Notes: generated from the sequence alone by a model not told the origin. DNA of 52,122 nt from an uncultured Clostridia bacterium (GCA_947165425.1 CAMVAJ010000010.1:1-52122), one strand, 5' to 3'. Positions 8,576-17,928 are shown, counted from the first letter of the stretch. Numbers and translations: made by a program.

Positions 8576-11038
8576 ATGCCCAAGAAGAAAGCACCGGAAA
8601 AACCGATCGCGAAGGACGATCCCTCCCGGATCATGCCCACCTCCATGGAGGATGTGATGCACAACTCCATGATCCCCTATGCGGAGCATGTCATCCTGGA
8701 GCGGGCGCTCCCCCGCGTGGAGGACGGTCTCAAGCCGGTGCAGCGGCGTATCCTCTACACCATGATGGAGCTGGGAACCACGCCGGACAAGCCGCACCGC
8801 AAATGCGCCCGCATCGTGGGCGACTGCCTGGGCAAATACCATCCCCACGGCGATTCCTCCGTCTACGACGCGCTGGTGCGCATGGCGCAGGATTTCTCGA
8901 TGCGGGGCCCGATGGTGGACGGCCACGGCAACTTCGGCTCCATTGACGGCGACAGCGCCGCCGCCATGCGCTATACCGAGGCGCGCATGGCCCCGCTGGC
9001 GATGCTGATGCTGCAGGACATCGAGAAGGACACCGTGCCCTTCCGGCTGAATTTCGACGATACGCTCAAGGAGCCGGACATGCTGCCGGCCCGGTTCCCG
9101 AATCTGCTGGTCAACGGCGCCAGCGGCATCGCGGTCGGTCTGGCGACGAACATCCCGCCCCACAATCTGGGCGAGGCGATCCGCGCCGCCATCGCGGTGA
9201 TCGAGAACCCGGAGATCTCCCTGGACGAGCTGATGCAGATCATCCCCGGCCCCGACTTCCCCACGGGCGGGATCCTGGTGCAGAACGAGGAGATCCGGCA
9301 GGGCTACCTCACCGGGCGCTCGAAGCTGTCCGTCCGGGCGCGGGTCCACGTGGAGGACGGCGCGTCGGGCCGCAAGCTCCTCGTGATCTCCGAGATCCCC
9401 TATGGCGTGAACAAGGCCGGCATGCTGGAGAAGATCCAGAAGCTGACCGACGAGAAGAAGGCGGCCCTCAGCGGCGTGTACGACATCCGCGACGAGAGCG
9501 ACCGGGAGGGCATGCGGGGTGTCATCGAGCTCAAGCGGGACGCGGACCCGAAGAAGGTGCTGGCCTACCTGTACAAGTACAGCGATCTGCAGGTGACCTT
9601 CGGCGTCAACATGGTGGCCATCGCGGGCGGAAAGCCGGTCCAGATGGGCCTGAAGGCGATGCTGGGCTACTTCATCGCCCACCAGAAGAACGTGATCACC
9701 CGCCGGACCCAGTACGACCTGAAGCAGGCGGAGGCCCGCGCCCATATCCTGGAAGGCCTGATGATCGCGGTGGACAACCTGGACGAGGTGATCCGCCTGA
9801 TCCGGGCGAGCAAGACGCCCAAGGAGGCCCGGGTCGCCCTGATGGAGGCCTTCAGCCTCGACGAGATCCAGGCCCAGGCGATCCTGGACATGCGCCTGCA
9901 GCGGCTGACCAACCTCGAGATCCTGGCCCTGCGCAAGGAGTTCGAGGAGCTGCAGAAGCTCATTAAGCGGCTGAAGGGGATTCTTAGCAGCGAGAAAAAG
10001 CTGCTGGCGGTGATCGTGGACGAGCTGCATCAGATCGAGCAGCAGTACGCCGATCCCCGGCGGACGACCATCGAGCAGGTGGCGGAGGTCCGGGTGGAGA
10101 AGGAGGACGCGGTCCGCGCGCCGGACGAGGCGGTGGTCGCCTTCACTTACTCCGGCCAGGTGAAGCGGATGAATCCCGCCCAGCTGAAAAAGACGCCGAT
10201 GCCCACCGCAGCGGAGGACCCGAGGGAGGCGGCCCGCTTCCTCTTCCAGACGAAAACGGACGAGACCCTCTACCTCTTCACCAACCGGGGCAACTGCTAT
10301 CCGGTGCCGGTCGGCTCGCTGACCGAGGTGAAGCCCAAGGAGCGGGGACAGCTGCTCTCCGGCTTCCTGCCGAAGCTGGAGGAGGGCGAGGAGGCGGTCT
10401 GGATGGACTGCCGCCCGGCCGGAAGGATCGCCGAGCTGCCGCCGCTGATCCTGGTCACGGCGCAGGGGATGGCGAAGCGGCTCGCGTGCAGTGAGCTGGA
10501 CATCCGCTCCAAGCGGTTCACGGTGATGGGCCTCAAGGGCGACGACCGGCTGGCCTTCGTCTGCGCGGCGGAGACCGGGGACGATCTGCTGATGATCTCC
10601 CGCCAGGGCATGGGCATCCGCTTCGCGCTGGACACCGTGCCCGAGCAGGGCAGGACCTCCGCGGGCGTGCGCTGCATGGCGCTGGCGGCGGGGGACAGCG
10701 TAGTCCTGGCGGGCCAGCTGCGCAAGAGCGACGAGCTCCTGCTGATCTCGGACCGCGGCAACGGCAAGCGCGTCCCGGCGATGGGCTTTGAGCGGCAGAA
10801 CCGGAACGGCAAGGGCGTGCGCGCCTTCCCCTTCGCAAAGAGCGGCGCGAACGGCGCCGTGATCGCAGGCGCTATCCAGCTGCGGGAGCCGGCGGGGGAG
10901 GTCCTGATCCTGCAGGCCCAGAGCGCGCCCACCCGGGTCGCGGTGAGCGACTTCCCGCTGCAGAGCGCGGCGGGCAAGGGCATGCCGCTGGTGATGGCCG
11001 TGCTGGCGGACGTGGTGACGGACGCCGTGCTCCTCTGA
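8576..11038 (+). CDS. Type IIA DNA topoisomerase, cleavage subunit (GyrA/ParC-like)
   Basis: This 820-residue partner cuts and rejoins DNA through a covalent tyrosine. The winged-helix domain carries [12 protein letters not shown] and then [11 protein letters not shown], where Y133 is the catalytic tyrosine. S94 and D98 occupy the positions that mutate in quinolone resistance in other species, and are wild type here. A tower and coiled-coil region (about 340-490) precedes a six-bladed beta-pinwheel C-terminal domain. A true GyrA box (QRRGGKG) is not seen; the nearest match is RQNRNGKG near residue 741, which is degenerate. That slightly favours topoisomerase IV, or a gyrase with weak wrapping. 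AAGGAG precedes the ATG. Its operon mate is the ATPase subunit upstream. Confidence 0.92.
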   Translation: MPKKKAPEKPIAKDDPSRIMPTSMEDVMHNSMIPYAEHVILERALPRVEDGLKPVQRRILYTMMELGTTPDKPHRKCARIVGDCLGKYHPHGDSSVYDALVRMAQDFSMRGPMVDGHGNFGSIDGDSAAAMRYTEARMAPLAMLMLQDIEKDTVPFRLNFDDTLKEPDMLPARFPNLLVNGASGIAVGLATNIPPHNLGEAIRAAIAVIENPEISLDELMQIIPGPDFPTGGILVQNEEIRQGYLTGRSKLSVRARVHVEDGASGRKLLVISEIPYGVNKAGMLEKIQKLTDEKKAALSGVYDIRDESDREGMRGVIELKRDADPKKVLAYLYKYSDLQVTFGVNMVAIAGGKPVQMGLKAMLGYFIAHQKNVITRRTQYDLKQAEARAHILEGLMIAVDNLDEVIRLIRASKTPKEARVALMEAFSLDEIQAQAILDMRLQRLTNLEILALRKEFEELQKLIKRLKGILSSEKKLLAVIVDELHQIEQQYADPRRTTIEQVAEVRVEKEDAVRAPDEAVVAFTYSGQVKRMNPAQLKKTPMPTAAEDPREAARFLFQTKTDETLYLFTNRGNCYPVPVGSLTEVKPKERGQLLSGFLPKLEEGEEAVWMDCRPAGRIAELPPLILVTAQGMAKRLACSELDIRSKRFTVMGLKGDDRLAFVCAAETGDDLLMISRQGMGIRFALDTVPEQGRTSAGVRCMALAAGDSVVLAGQLRKSDELLLISDRGNGKRVPAMGFERQNRNGKGVRAFPFAKSGANGAVIAGAIQLREPAGEVLILQAQSAPTRVAVSDFPLQSAAGKGMPLVMAVLADVVTDAVLL

Positions 11039-11065
11039 GAATCTCCTGAAAAAAAGTATAGTTTC

Positions 11066-11080
11066 GCGGCTTTTCCGCGG
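11066..11080 (+). other. Short GC hairpin between topoisomerase and secreted-protein genes
   Basis: CGCGG and CCGCG flank a CTTTT loop. There is no T-run on the plus strand after the stem, so it is not a canonical terminator. It could slow polymerase or mark the 5' region of the next transcript. No convincing promoter was found in 11039-11154; TATACA at 11106-11111 is a possible -10 without a good -35. Confidence 0.3.
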
Positions 11081-11154
11081 AACAAAAACCGGCTGCGCCT
11101 CGTCTATACAGACATCAGCCCGGCGAGCAGGCTGAGGGAAAGGACGGATGAACC

Positions 11155-13074
11155 ATGAAGCGGTTTGGCTGGACAGTGTGGATCCTTCTGGCGCTGGTCT
11201 TCGCGCTCGGCACCGCGTGGGCGGACACGCCCTACGACGTGGAGGGGAGCGCCGGCGCGGCGTTGACCTTCTACGTGGAGAGCCAGGGCTCCGCCAGCGT
11301 GACGCTCACCCAATCCTCGGGGACCTACGCGCGCACGAACACCTCGGTGGCGGCGTCGGGCTATTCCAGCTACCACGTGGACTGCACGGTGAACGGCGCC
11401 AGCACGCGCGTGGACTGGACGGCCGGCTCCGCGACGCTCTCCCTGCCGGTGACGGGCCTGTACACCATCCGCGTGACTCCCTTCACGGCGCAGGAGATGC
11501 AGGCGAGATACATCGGCTTCAGCCACTGGATGTCCATGCCGACCTGGTCCGTGACGGGCGCGAACCGCGCCACCGTCAGCCTCGGCGGGACGCAGACGCT
11601 GACGCCGGCCTACCAGAAGATGGTCACGGTTGAGTACCGCGACACCTACGGCGCGCTTCTGCAGAGCACGCAGACCGCCTGCTCGGTGGGCTCGAACCAG
11701 GTGACGGCCCCCTATACGCTGGAGAATGGCGCGTTCCGGCGGATCTCCGCAGCCTCCCAGACCGTGACGCTCTCGGGCGACGGCGTGCTGTCGACCGCGA
11801 CGGTCACCTTCTTCTACACGCCGGTGCAGACCGCGGCCGCGACGCCCCAGCCCTCGGCGGTCTGCGCGGTCTACTACCGGGACGTCTACGGCGCGCTGAT
11901 TCAGCAGCGGAACGTGACCTGCCAGGTCGGCAACAACACGATCACGGCGCCGACCTCCCTGACGGGGGGCTATGTCCTCTCCACGCCCGCGCAGCAGACG
12001 GTGACCCTCTCGGCGCAGGGCCAGCTCTCCACGTCCAGCGTGACCTTCTACTATACGCTGCGCCACGAGCCCGTCGTGACGGCGACGCCCAAGGTCCGGG
12101 CCACGGCGATCACCGCGACGATCCAGATCTTCTACCGCGACAACGCCGGGAACCTGATCCAGCAGCGGAGCGTCACCGTGACGCCCGGCACCAACATCAT
12201 CACCGCGCCGGACACCCTGCAGGGCGGCGCCTACATCCGCACCTCCGCCAACCGGCAGACGGTGACCCTCAGCAGCAGCGGCCAGCTCTCCGCCGGCTCC
12301 GTCACCTTCTACTACAACCCGAAGCAGAAGGTCACCGCGAATGTGACGGTCCGGCAGATCGACGTGGATTCGCTGCAGGTGCTCGCCAGCTGGACCCAGA
12401 CGCTGGAGGTGGGCACCCACACGATCTATGCCGGCACGACGCCCTACGGCTACCACGCCTACTCGGAGACCTACGCGACGGTGAACGTCCGCTCGGACGG
12501 GATCGTCAGCCCCTCCTCCGTGATCTACTTCGAGTATAAGCGGAACGCGAGCTATCCCACCGCCACGCCCAAGCCGGTCGTGCCGACGGCGCAGCCGGAG
12601 CCGGCCTACGGACAGGTCTACCCCCTCTGGTACGACACCCAGTTCAAGGAGGGCTCCAAGAATCCGCGGGCGATCAACACACTGCCCAACGCCTTTGACG
12701 GGAACTACAACACCTCCTTCTACTACACCTACTGGCTCAGCGAGCGCTCGGACGACATCCCGGAGATCTCCGTCGGCTTCGACGGCCAGGACACGATCAG
12801 CCGGATCGGCATCACCCCGGGCTCGAACCGCAGCTATGACAGCTATGTGGACAAGGCCAAGCCGCGGATCATCCGCGCGGTGATCTATTCGGACGAGGGC
12901 GTGCACGAGGTGTCCATCAGCCTGAAGAACGGCTATCAGCGGGGCATTCAGGTCTTCTCCCTGGGGGCCTCCTTCCATCACGTGACCCAGATCGACCTGT
13001 TCATCACGAACATCTACTCCGGACAGGCCAACCAGAACGAGGTCAACGTGGCGGAGCTCAAGTTCTACCAGTAA
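11155..13074 (+). CDS. Secreted repeat protein with MucBP-like repeats and C-terminal discoidin-like domain
   Basis: The 639-residue product has a signal peptide (MKRFGWTVWILLALVFALGT, cut near AWA-D). A beta-rich domain follows at about 25-155. Three ~65-residue repeats lie at about 157-221, 236-301 and 322-387. Each starts with YRD or FYRD plus YGALIQ or AGNLIQ, continues with a TAP core, and ends VTFYY, separated by Thr/Pro linkers. A fourth, more divergent copy lies at about 394-461. The pattern resembles MucBP or Flg_new-type surface repeats. Residues 488-639 look like a discoidin (F5/8 type C-like) domain. There is no LPXTG motif, S-layer domain or lipobox, so attachment to the cell is not obvious. 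Start ATG at 11155 behind AAAGGACGG. The role is probably adhesion or polysaccharide binding, by inference only. Confidence 0.8.
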   Translation: MKRFGWTVWILLALVFALGTAWADTPYDVEGSAGAALTFYVESQGSASVTLTQSSGTYARTNTSVAASGYSSYHVDCTVNGASTRVDWTAGSATLSLPVTGLYTIRVTPFTAQEMQARYIGFSHWMSMPTWSVTGANRATVSLGGTQTLTPAYQKMVTVEYRDTYGALLQSTQTACSVGSNQVTAPYTLENGAFRRISAASQTVTLSGDGVLSTATVTFFYTPVQTAAATPQPSAVCAVYYRDVYGALIQQRNVTCQVGNNTITAPTSLTGGYVLSTPAQQTVTLSAQGQLSTSSVTFYYTLRHEPVVTATPKVRATAITATIQIFYRDNAGNLIQQRSVTVTPGTNIITAPDTLQGGAYIRTSANRQTVTLSSSGQLSAGSVTFYYNPKQKVTANVTVRQIDVDSLQVLASWTQTLEVGTHTIYAGTTPYGYHAYSETYATVNVRSDGIVSPSSVIYFEYKRNASYPTATPKPVVPTAQPEPAYGQVYPLWYDTQFKEGSKNPRAINTLPNAFDGNYNTSFYYTYWLSERSDDIPEISVGFDGQDTISRIGITPGSNRSYDSYVDKAKPRIIRAVIYSDEGVHEVSISLKNGYQRGIQVFSLGASFHHVTQIDLFITNIYSGQANQNEVNVAELKFYQ

Positions 13075-13086
13075 ACATCGAAACCA

Positions 13087-13123
13087 CAGCAAAAAGCCGG
13101 ACGTCATGTCCGGCTTTTTGCTG
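13087..13123. terminator. Bidirectional intrinsic terminator
   Basis: A perfect 16-base inverted repeat, CAGCAAAAAGCCGGAC and its complement, surrounds a five-base loop. The stem is flanked by A5 on one side and T5 on the other, so it can end transcription of the secreted repeat protein (plus) and of the LysR gene (minus), which converge here. Confidence 0.9.
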
Positions 13124-13131
13124 CGGCGGGA

Positions 13132-14106
13132 TCAGTTCTCAGCGCGACGCTCCGCCGCGTCGGCGGCCTCGGCCTCGTCGGGCTGGAGCGGCAGGCCGAG
13201 GCCGCGGCGCAGCTCGCGCAGATAGCGGCGGGCGATGCCGGAGAGGATGCTGTCCCTGCGGGTCAGATAGCCGATCTCCATGTTGCTGTCCGGGTTCGGC
13301 GTCTCCTCCCGGTAGGGGACAGCAATGTAGTCCGGGCCGTTGAGCTCCTCGCAGATGATGCCGGAGCAGAGTGTGTAGCCCATGACGCCCACCATCAGGT
13401 TCAGGGCGGTGGCCCGGTCGCAGACCTTGATGATGCGGGGGTAGTTGTAGGAGGAGAGGATCTCCTCGGAGAGGTGGAGCCCGCTGTGCTCGCCCTGCTC
13501 GAAGGAGAGACAGGGGTAGGGGAGCAGATCCTGGAAGGAGATGGCCTCCCGCTGCGCCAGCGGATGGCCGCGCCAGAGATAGACGTAGGCCTGGCAGGTG
13601 ATCAGCGGGTGGAAGACCAGGTTTTCCGTGGCGAGAAGCTTCAGGATCGAGCGCCGGTTGAAATCATTCAGATACAGGATGCCGATCTCGCTCCGGGCGG
13701 AGGAGACGTCTTCGATCACGTTCCGGGTCCGGGTCTCACGGATGGCGAAATCGTACTCGGCGACGTCGAAGGCGCGGGTCAGCTCCACAAACGCCTTGAC
13801 GGCGAAGGAATAGTGCTGCGTGGAGACGGCGAACTGCTGGCGGCGGACGCCCTGCTCGCCGTAGACGTCCTGCAGGCGCTGATAGGCCTCCAGCACCGAG
13901 CGGGCGTAGGGCAGAAAGCGCATGCCGTCGGCGGTCAGGGTGACCCCCTTCCGGGTGCGGTTGAAGATGGTGATGCCGATCTCCCGCTCCAGCTCGTGCA
14001 CGGAGCTGGTCAGGGAGGGCTGGGAGAGCATGAGCTTCTCCGCGGCGCGGCTGAAGCCGCCGCATTCGGTGATGGCGGTCACGTGGATCAGCTGTTGAAG
14101 GGTCAC
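13132..14106 (-). CDS. LysR-type transcriptional regulator
   Basis: This is a typical LysR regulator of about 324 residues. The N-terminal winged helix-turn-helix spans about 4-62 (GGFSRAAEKLMLSQPSLTSS as recognition region), followed by a linker helix and a periplasmic-binding-protein-like effector domain from about 90 to 290. Two GTG starts are possible, 14115 and 14106. GTG at 14106 gives MTLQQLIHVTAI, the usual LysR beginning, and sits correctly behind GAGGTGAGG, so it is chosen. It is divergent from uvrC with overlapping promoters, yet uvrC is not an expected target. The effector and regulon are unknown. The C-terminal tail is rich in Ala and Glu. Confidence 0.9.
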   Translation of the reverse strand: MTLQQLIHVTAITECGGFSRAAEKLMLSQPSLTSSVHELEREIGITIFNRTRKGVTLTADGMRFLPYARSVLEAYQRLQDVYGEQGVRRQQFAVSTQHYSFAVKAFVELTRAFDVAEYDFAIRETRTRNVIEDVSSARSEIGILYLNDFNRRSILKLLATENLVFHPLITCQAYVYLWRGHPLAQREAISFQDLLPYPCLSFEQGEHSGLHLSEEILSSYNYPRIIKVCDRATALNLMVGVMGYTLCSGIICEELNGPDYIAVPYREETPNPDSNMEIGYLTRRDSILSGIARRYLRELRRGLGLPLQPDEAEAADAAERRAEN

Positions 14107-14136
14107 GGTCCTCACCTCGGTTCAGATGATAAGCGA

Positions 14137-14165
14137 ATGGTAGCGGAGAAGGAGCCGTTTGTCAA
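14137..14165 (-). promoter_or_regulatory. Promoter of the LysR gene
   Basis: On the minus strand TTGACA (14165-14160) and TACCAT (14142-14137) are separated by 17 bases. The -35 is perfect and the -10 is weaker. LysR autoregulation would be expected to act here, but no clear T-N11-A box was identified. Confidence 0.6.
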
Positions 14166-14184
14166 TGCCGGGAGAGCAAAAGAC

Positions 14185-14213
14185 TTGAAGCGATCCCGCA
14201 TGTGTGGTAGAAT
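14185..14213 (+). promoter_or_regulatory. Promoter of uvrC
   Basis: TTGAAG at 14185-14190 and TAGAAT at 14208-14213 are spaced by 17 bases, about 28 bases upstream of the TTG start. It is back-to-back with the LysR promoter, about 20 bases away. No LexA box was recognised. Confidence 0.7.
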
Positions 14214-14241
14214 AGTCTGTCGAAACAGGGAGGTGGGACGC

Positions 14242-16128
14242 TTGCGCCGCAGCGAGGAGCTGGAGCTGAAAATCGCGATGCTGCCGGAGAGCCCGGGCTG
14301 CTATCTGATGAAGGATCAGCAGGGCGAGATCATCTATGTCGGCAAGGCGATCAACCTGAAGAACCGCGTCCGCTCCTATTTCAGGGGACAGGATCACACA
14401 CCCAAGGTGGCGGCGATGATCGCCCATATCGCGGACTTCGAGATCCTGCTGTGCGAGAGCAACCTGGAGGCGCTGTGCCTGGAGTGCAACCTCATCAAGG
14501 AGCACAAGCCCTACTACAATATCCTGCTCAAGGACGACAAGCACTACCCCTACCTCCGGCTCGACCTGAAGGAGCCGTTCCCGCGCCTGACGCTGGCCCG
14601 GCGCATGAACCGGGACGGGGCGAAGTACTTCGGCCCCTATATCGGCGCGACGGCGGTGAAGCAGATCATCGACGCGGTCCGGGACGTGTTCCCGATCCGC
14701 ACCTGCCGCATGGCGCTGCCGCCCAAGAAGCCGATCCGCCCCTGCATGAACTATGACATCGGGAAGTGCCTCGCGCCCTGCGCCAACCGCTGCACGGAGG
14801 CGGAGTACTGGGACATGATGGACGGCGTGCTCTCCTTCCTGGGCGGCGACTACGGCCTGGTGCTGGACAAGCTGACGGCGCAGATGAACAAGGCCGCCGA
14901 GAAGATGGAGTACGAGAAGGCGGCGGTGATCCGGGACAAGATCCGGGACGTCAAAGGCCTGATGGAGCGGCAGATCGCCATCAAGACCGACCTGCGGGAG
15001 CAGGACATCATCGCCCTGACCCAGGACGGCGTGGACGCGATGGCGCAGATCCTCTATGTCCGGGGCGGCCGGATGCTGGGCGGCGACCATTTCCTGCTGG
15101 AGCGGGAGGGCGCGGAGGAGCCCGGCGAGGTGCTGATGGGCTTCATCACGCAGTACTATACGGCGGACACGCTGATCCCGCGCCACGTGCTGGTGCAGAC
15201 CCTGCCGGAGGGCGCCCAGGAGCAGGTGGAGCAGTGGCTGCGACGGCAGAAGGGGCAGCCGGTGACCCTCGCCCTGCCCAAGCGCGGCGAGAAGCACGAC
15301 CTGATCCTGCTGGCGGAGAAGAACGCGAAGGACGCCCTGGCCAAGCGCAACGCCCGCGCGGCGGTGCGGCAGGAGCGCACCAGCGGGGCCGCCGCCAACC
15401 TGGGCCGGATCCTGGGGATGGACCGCTATCCCCGCCGGATCGAGGGCTATGATATCTCCAACACCCAGGGTGTCCACTCCGTCGGCTCCATGGTGGTGTT
15501 TATCGACGGCGTTCCCGCCAAGAAGGAATACCGGAAATTCCGCATCAAGACCGTGGAGGGTGCGAACGACTTCGCCTCCCTCAACGAGGTGCTGGGCCGG
15601 CGCTTCGCCCACGGCCTGAAGGAGCGGGCGGAGCGGGAGGCCGAGGGCCTGCCCGCCGCGGGCGGGAAGTTCTCGGATCTGCCCGACCTGGTGCTGATCG
15701 ACGGCGGCCCGCAGCAGGTCCGCTTTGCGCGGCAGGCGCTGCTGGACATGGGCGCGGACGTGGCCATGTTCGGCCTGGCCGAGCGGCTGGAGGAGATCTG
15801 GCTCCCGGACCGGGAGGAGCCGATCGTGCTGGACCACGCAACCCCCGAGCTGCAGCTGGTCCAGCGGGTCCGGGACGAGGCGCACCGCTGCGCCATCACC
15901 CACCACCGGGCCCTGCGCGACGCGGCGTTCACCCACTCGGCGCTGGACGACATCGAGGGGATCGGCCCGAGACGGCGCAAGGCGCTGCTGAAGCGCTTCG
16001 GCTCCCTGAAGGCGATCCGGCAGGCGACAGTCGACGAGCTGGCCGCGGTGGAGGGCATGAACCGCCCGGCCGCCGAGGCGGTGGCCGCCTGGGCAAGCGC
16101 GGGCCCGAAACCGCGCCCGGAGAATTGA
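14242..16128 (+). CDS. uvrC: Excinuclease ABC subunit C
   Basis: UvrC makes both incisions in nucleotide excision repair, on UvrB-DNA complexes. The 628-residue protein has the GIY-YIG nuclease domain at its start (SPGCYLMKD, then IIYVGKA and NRVRSYF), a cysteine cluster around residues 155-185 (C-X6-C-X3-C type), the UVR motif for UvrB binding (EKMEYEKAAVIRDKI), the RNase H-like 5' nuclease domain (IEGYDISNTQG and VLIDGGPQQV), and a C-terminal helix-hairpin-helix pair (DIEGIGPRRRKALL). Length is normal. The frame is open far upstream across the LysR gene, but TTG at 14242 sits six bases after GGAGGTG and 28 bases after a good promoter, so it is taken as the start. Confidence 0.96.
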   Translation: MRRSEELELKIAMLPESPGCYLMKDQQGEIIYVGKAINLKNRVRSYFRGQDHTPKVAAMIAHIADFEILLCESNLEALCLECNLIKEHKPYYNILLKDDKHYPYLRLDLKEPFPRLTLARRMNRDGAKYFGPYIGATAVKQIIDAVRDVFPIRTCRMALPPKKPIRPCMNYDIGKCLAPCANRCTEAEYWDMMDGVLSFLGGDYGLVLDKLTAQMNKAAEKMEYEKAAVIRDKIRDVKGLMERQIAIKTDLREQDIIALTQDGVDAMAQILYVRGGRMLGGDHFLLEREGAEEPGEVLMGFITQYYTADTLIPRHVLVQTLPEGAQEQVEQWLRRQKGQPVTLALPKRGEKHDLILLAEKNAKDALAKRNARAAVRQERTSGAAANLGRILGMDRYPRRIEGYDISNTQGVHSVGSMVVFIDGVPAKKEYRKFRIKTVEGANDFASLNEVLGRRFAHGLKERAEREAEGLPAAGGKFSDLPDLVLIDGGPQQVRFARQALLDMGADVAMFGLAERLEEIWLPDREEPIVLDHATPELQLVQRVRDEAHRCAITHHRALRDAAFTHSALDDIEGIGPRRRKALLKRFGSLKAIRQATVDELAAVEGMNRPAAEAVAAWASAGPKPRPEN

Positions 16129-16129
16129 C

Positions 16130-16158
16130 TTGCGGTCCGCAGGCAAATCGGGTAAAAT
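16130..16158 (+). promoter_or_regulatory. Promoter of the ATPase-CYTH gene
   Basis: TTGCGG at 16130-16135 and TAAAAT at 16153-16158 are separated by 17 bases in the 70-base gap after uvrC, suggesting independent transcription. Confidence 0.55.
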
Positions 16159-16198
16159 AGAGAGGCTTTCCAAGGGCAGCGAAAGGAGACGGTCATAT

Positions 16199-17320
16199 AT
16201 GCCGCCGCTGATCAAGAAGATCGTTATCACCGGAGGCCCCTGTGCGGGCAAGACCACGGCGCTCAGCTGGATCCAGAACGCGTTTTCCCAGCGCGGCTGG
16301 CGGGTGCTGATCGTGCCGGAGACGGCGACGGAGCTGATCTCGGGCGGCGTCGCGCCCTGGACCTGCGGCACCAACCGGGATTACCAGTACGGCCACGTCC
16401 AGCTGCAGAAGGTCAAGGAGGACATTTTCTACCGGGCGGCGCTGACGATGCCGGTGGAGAGGGTGCTCCTGGTCTACGACCGGGGCGAACTGGACAACAA
16501 GGCGTATATGACGCCGGAGGAGTTCCGGGACATCCTCGCCCAGCTGGGCCTGGACGAGATGGAGCTGCGCGACAGCTACGACGCGGTCTTCCATCTGGAG
16601 ACCGCGGCCAAGGGCGCGGAGGACGCCTACACCCTGGCGAACAACCAGGCGAGATACGAGACCGCGCAGGAGGCCTGCGCGCTGGACGACCGCATCATCG
16701 CGGCCTGGACCGGCCATCCCCATCTGCGCGTGATCGGGAACGAGACGGACTTCGACGTGAAGCTGAGACGGCTGATGGCGGAGATCTCCTCCGCGATCGG
16801 CGAGGAGGAGCACTACGAGATCGAGCGGAAGTTCCTGATCGCCTTCCCGGATATCGCCTGGCTGGAGTCGCAGCCCAACTGCCACCGGGTGGAGATCATC
16901 CAGACCTACCTGCGCACGGAGGAGGGGATCGAGTCCCGGGTCCGGCAGCGCGGGGAGAACGGCCGTTTCCTGTACTACGAGACGACCAAGAAGCCCATCA
17001 GCGGGATGAAGCGGGTGGAGACCGAGCGCCGCCTGACGGAGAAGGAGTATCTCTCCCTCCTGATGAACGCGGACACGCGGCGGCGGCAGCTGCGCAAGAC
17101 CCGCTTCTGCTACACCTACGGCAAGCAGAGCTTCGAGATCGATGTCTACCCCTTCTGGCAGAAGCAGGCGATCGTGGAGATCGAGCTCCATTCGGAGGAC
17201 GATCCGATCTTCTTCCCGCCGGAGCTGCGGGTGATCCGGGAGGTCACGGACGATCCGGCCTACAAAAACGCCGCCCTGGCGACGCACATCCCCGAGGAGG
17301 AGACGCCGCAGGACGGCTGA
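16199..17320 (+). CDS. AAA-type ATPase fused to a CYTH (triphosphate tunnel) domain
   Basis: The 373-residue protein joins two phosphate-handling domains. Residues 1-195 form a P-loop NTPase of the AAA_28 kind, with Walker A GGPCAGKT at 12-19 and a VYDRGELDNKAY segment as the likely second acidic motif. Residues 204-360 form a CYTH/triphosphate tunnel metalloenzyme domain: the ExExK signature is E207, E209, K211 (YEIERKFL), followed by alternating charged strands (EIIQTYLRT, ESRVRQRG, VEIEL). CYTH domains cleave or bind triphosphates such as inorganic tripolyphosphate, thiamine triphosphate or nucleotides. The ATG at 16199 follows AAAGGAG. Downstream bioY converges. No substrate can be assigned from sequence; a kinase-like N-domain feeding the tunnel is conceivable. 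Confidence 0.88.
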   Translation: MPPLIKKIVITGGPCAGKTTALSWIQNAFSQRGWRVLIVPETATELISGGVAPWTCGTNRDYQYGHVQLQKVKEDIFYRAALTMPVERVLLVYDRGELDNKAYMTPEEFRDILAQLGLDEMELRDSYDAVFHLETAAKGAEDAYTLANNQARYETAQEACALDDRIIAAWTGHPHLRVIGNETDFDVKLRRLMAEISSAIGEEEHYEIERKFLIAFPDIAWLESQPNCHRVEIIQTYLRTEEGIESRVRQRGENGRFLYYETTKKPISGMKRVETERRLTEKEYLSLLMNADTRRRQLRKTRFCYTYGKQSFEIDVYPFWQKQAIVEIELHSEDDPIFFPPELRVIREVTDDPAYKNAALATHIPEEETPQDG

Positions 17321-17336
17321 ACCGCGATTTGTTGTC

Positions 17337-17879
17337 TTACAGATGCTCCAGCACCGGCTTCAGCCGGCCGGCGAGCAGCGCGGCGAGGGCGATCTTCACC
17401 GCGTCGAAGGGCAGGAAGGGCAGCACGCAGACCGAGAGCGCGGACATAAGCGCGACCTGCCGCGAGACCATGAACCACACCGTGCCGAGGGCGTAGCAGG
17501 CGAGGACGCCCAGCGCCATGGCCAGGCAGCGCAGCGCATAGCCATCCCGGCGGCGCAGGAGCAGCCCGATCACGGCGGCGCAGGGGAGATACCCGATGAT
17601 ATAGCCGCCGGTGGGCCCAAGGAGCTTCCCGAAGCCGCCGCTCAGCCCCGAGAAGACCGGCAGCCCGAGGGCGCCGAGCAGCAGATAGGCCGCCATCGAC
17701 AGGAGCGCGTCCGGCAGCGGCAGCAGCGCCGCGCAGAGCAGCACCGGCAGGAGCGAGAGCGAGATCGGGACCGCGCCGATGGGGATGGTGATCTGGGCAC
17801 AGACAGCTGTCAGCGCCACGAACAGGGCGCACAGGGTCAGGCGGCGGGTGTTGAAACGGCGCTGATGCTGAGATGACAT
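17337..17879 (-). CDS. bioY: Biotin ECF transporter substrate-binding component BioY
   Basis: BioY is the membrane protein that captures biotin for an energy-coupling factor transporter. This 180-residue protein has about six hydrophobic helices and the family signature GLSGGFGKLLGPTGGYIIGY near residues 78-97. The start ATG follows GGAGG. No EcfA or EcfT genes are nearby, so it probably uses a shared ECF module encoded elsewhere. Expression is very likely controlled by biotin through the BirA-like operator immediately upstream (see that entry). It converges with the ATPase-CYTH gene, with only 16 bases between the stops and no clear terminator. Confidence 0.95.
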   Translation of the reverse strand: MSSQHQRRFNTRRLTLCALFVALTAVCAQITIPIGAVPISLSLLPVLLCAALLPLPDALLSMAAYLLLGALGLPVFSGLSGGFGKLLGPTGGYIIGYLPCAAVIGLLLRRRDGYALRCLAMALGVLACYALGTVWFMVSRQVALMSALSVCVLPFLPFDAVKIALAALLAGRLKPVLEHL

Positions 17880-17894
17880 AACGAACCTCCGAAT

Positions 17895-17928
17895 TGCGTA
17901 AACTTTAGAGACGAGATGCGTTTACGCA
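17895..17928 (-). promoter_or_regulatory. BirA-like operator of bioY
   Basis: TGCGTAAAC (17895-17903) and GTTTACGCA (17920-17928) form a perfect 9-base inverted repeat with a 16-base spacer. Widely spaced half-sites containing GTAAAC or GTTAAC are the known form of BirA (biotin protein ligase/repressor) operators in Firmicutes. The right half touches the -10 element, so binding would block the promoter when biotin is plentiful. Confidence 0.8.

Noticed and set aside
6499-8670. A minus-strand frame of 723 codons opposite the GyrB/ParE-like gene
   Set aside because: Shadow of a gene with complete GHKL and Toprim motifs; no promoter or ribosome site supports it.
13474-14241. N-terminal extension of uvrC across the LysR gene
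   Set aside because: The open frame runs antisense through LysR and past the uvrC promoter; the family starts just before SPGCYLMKD.
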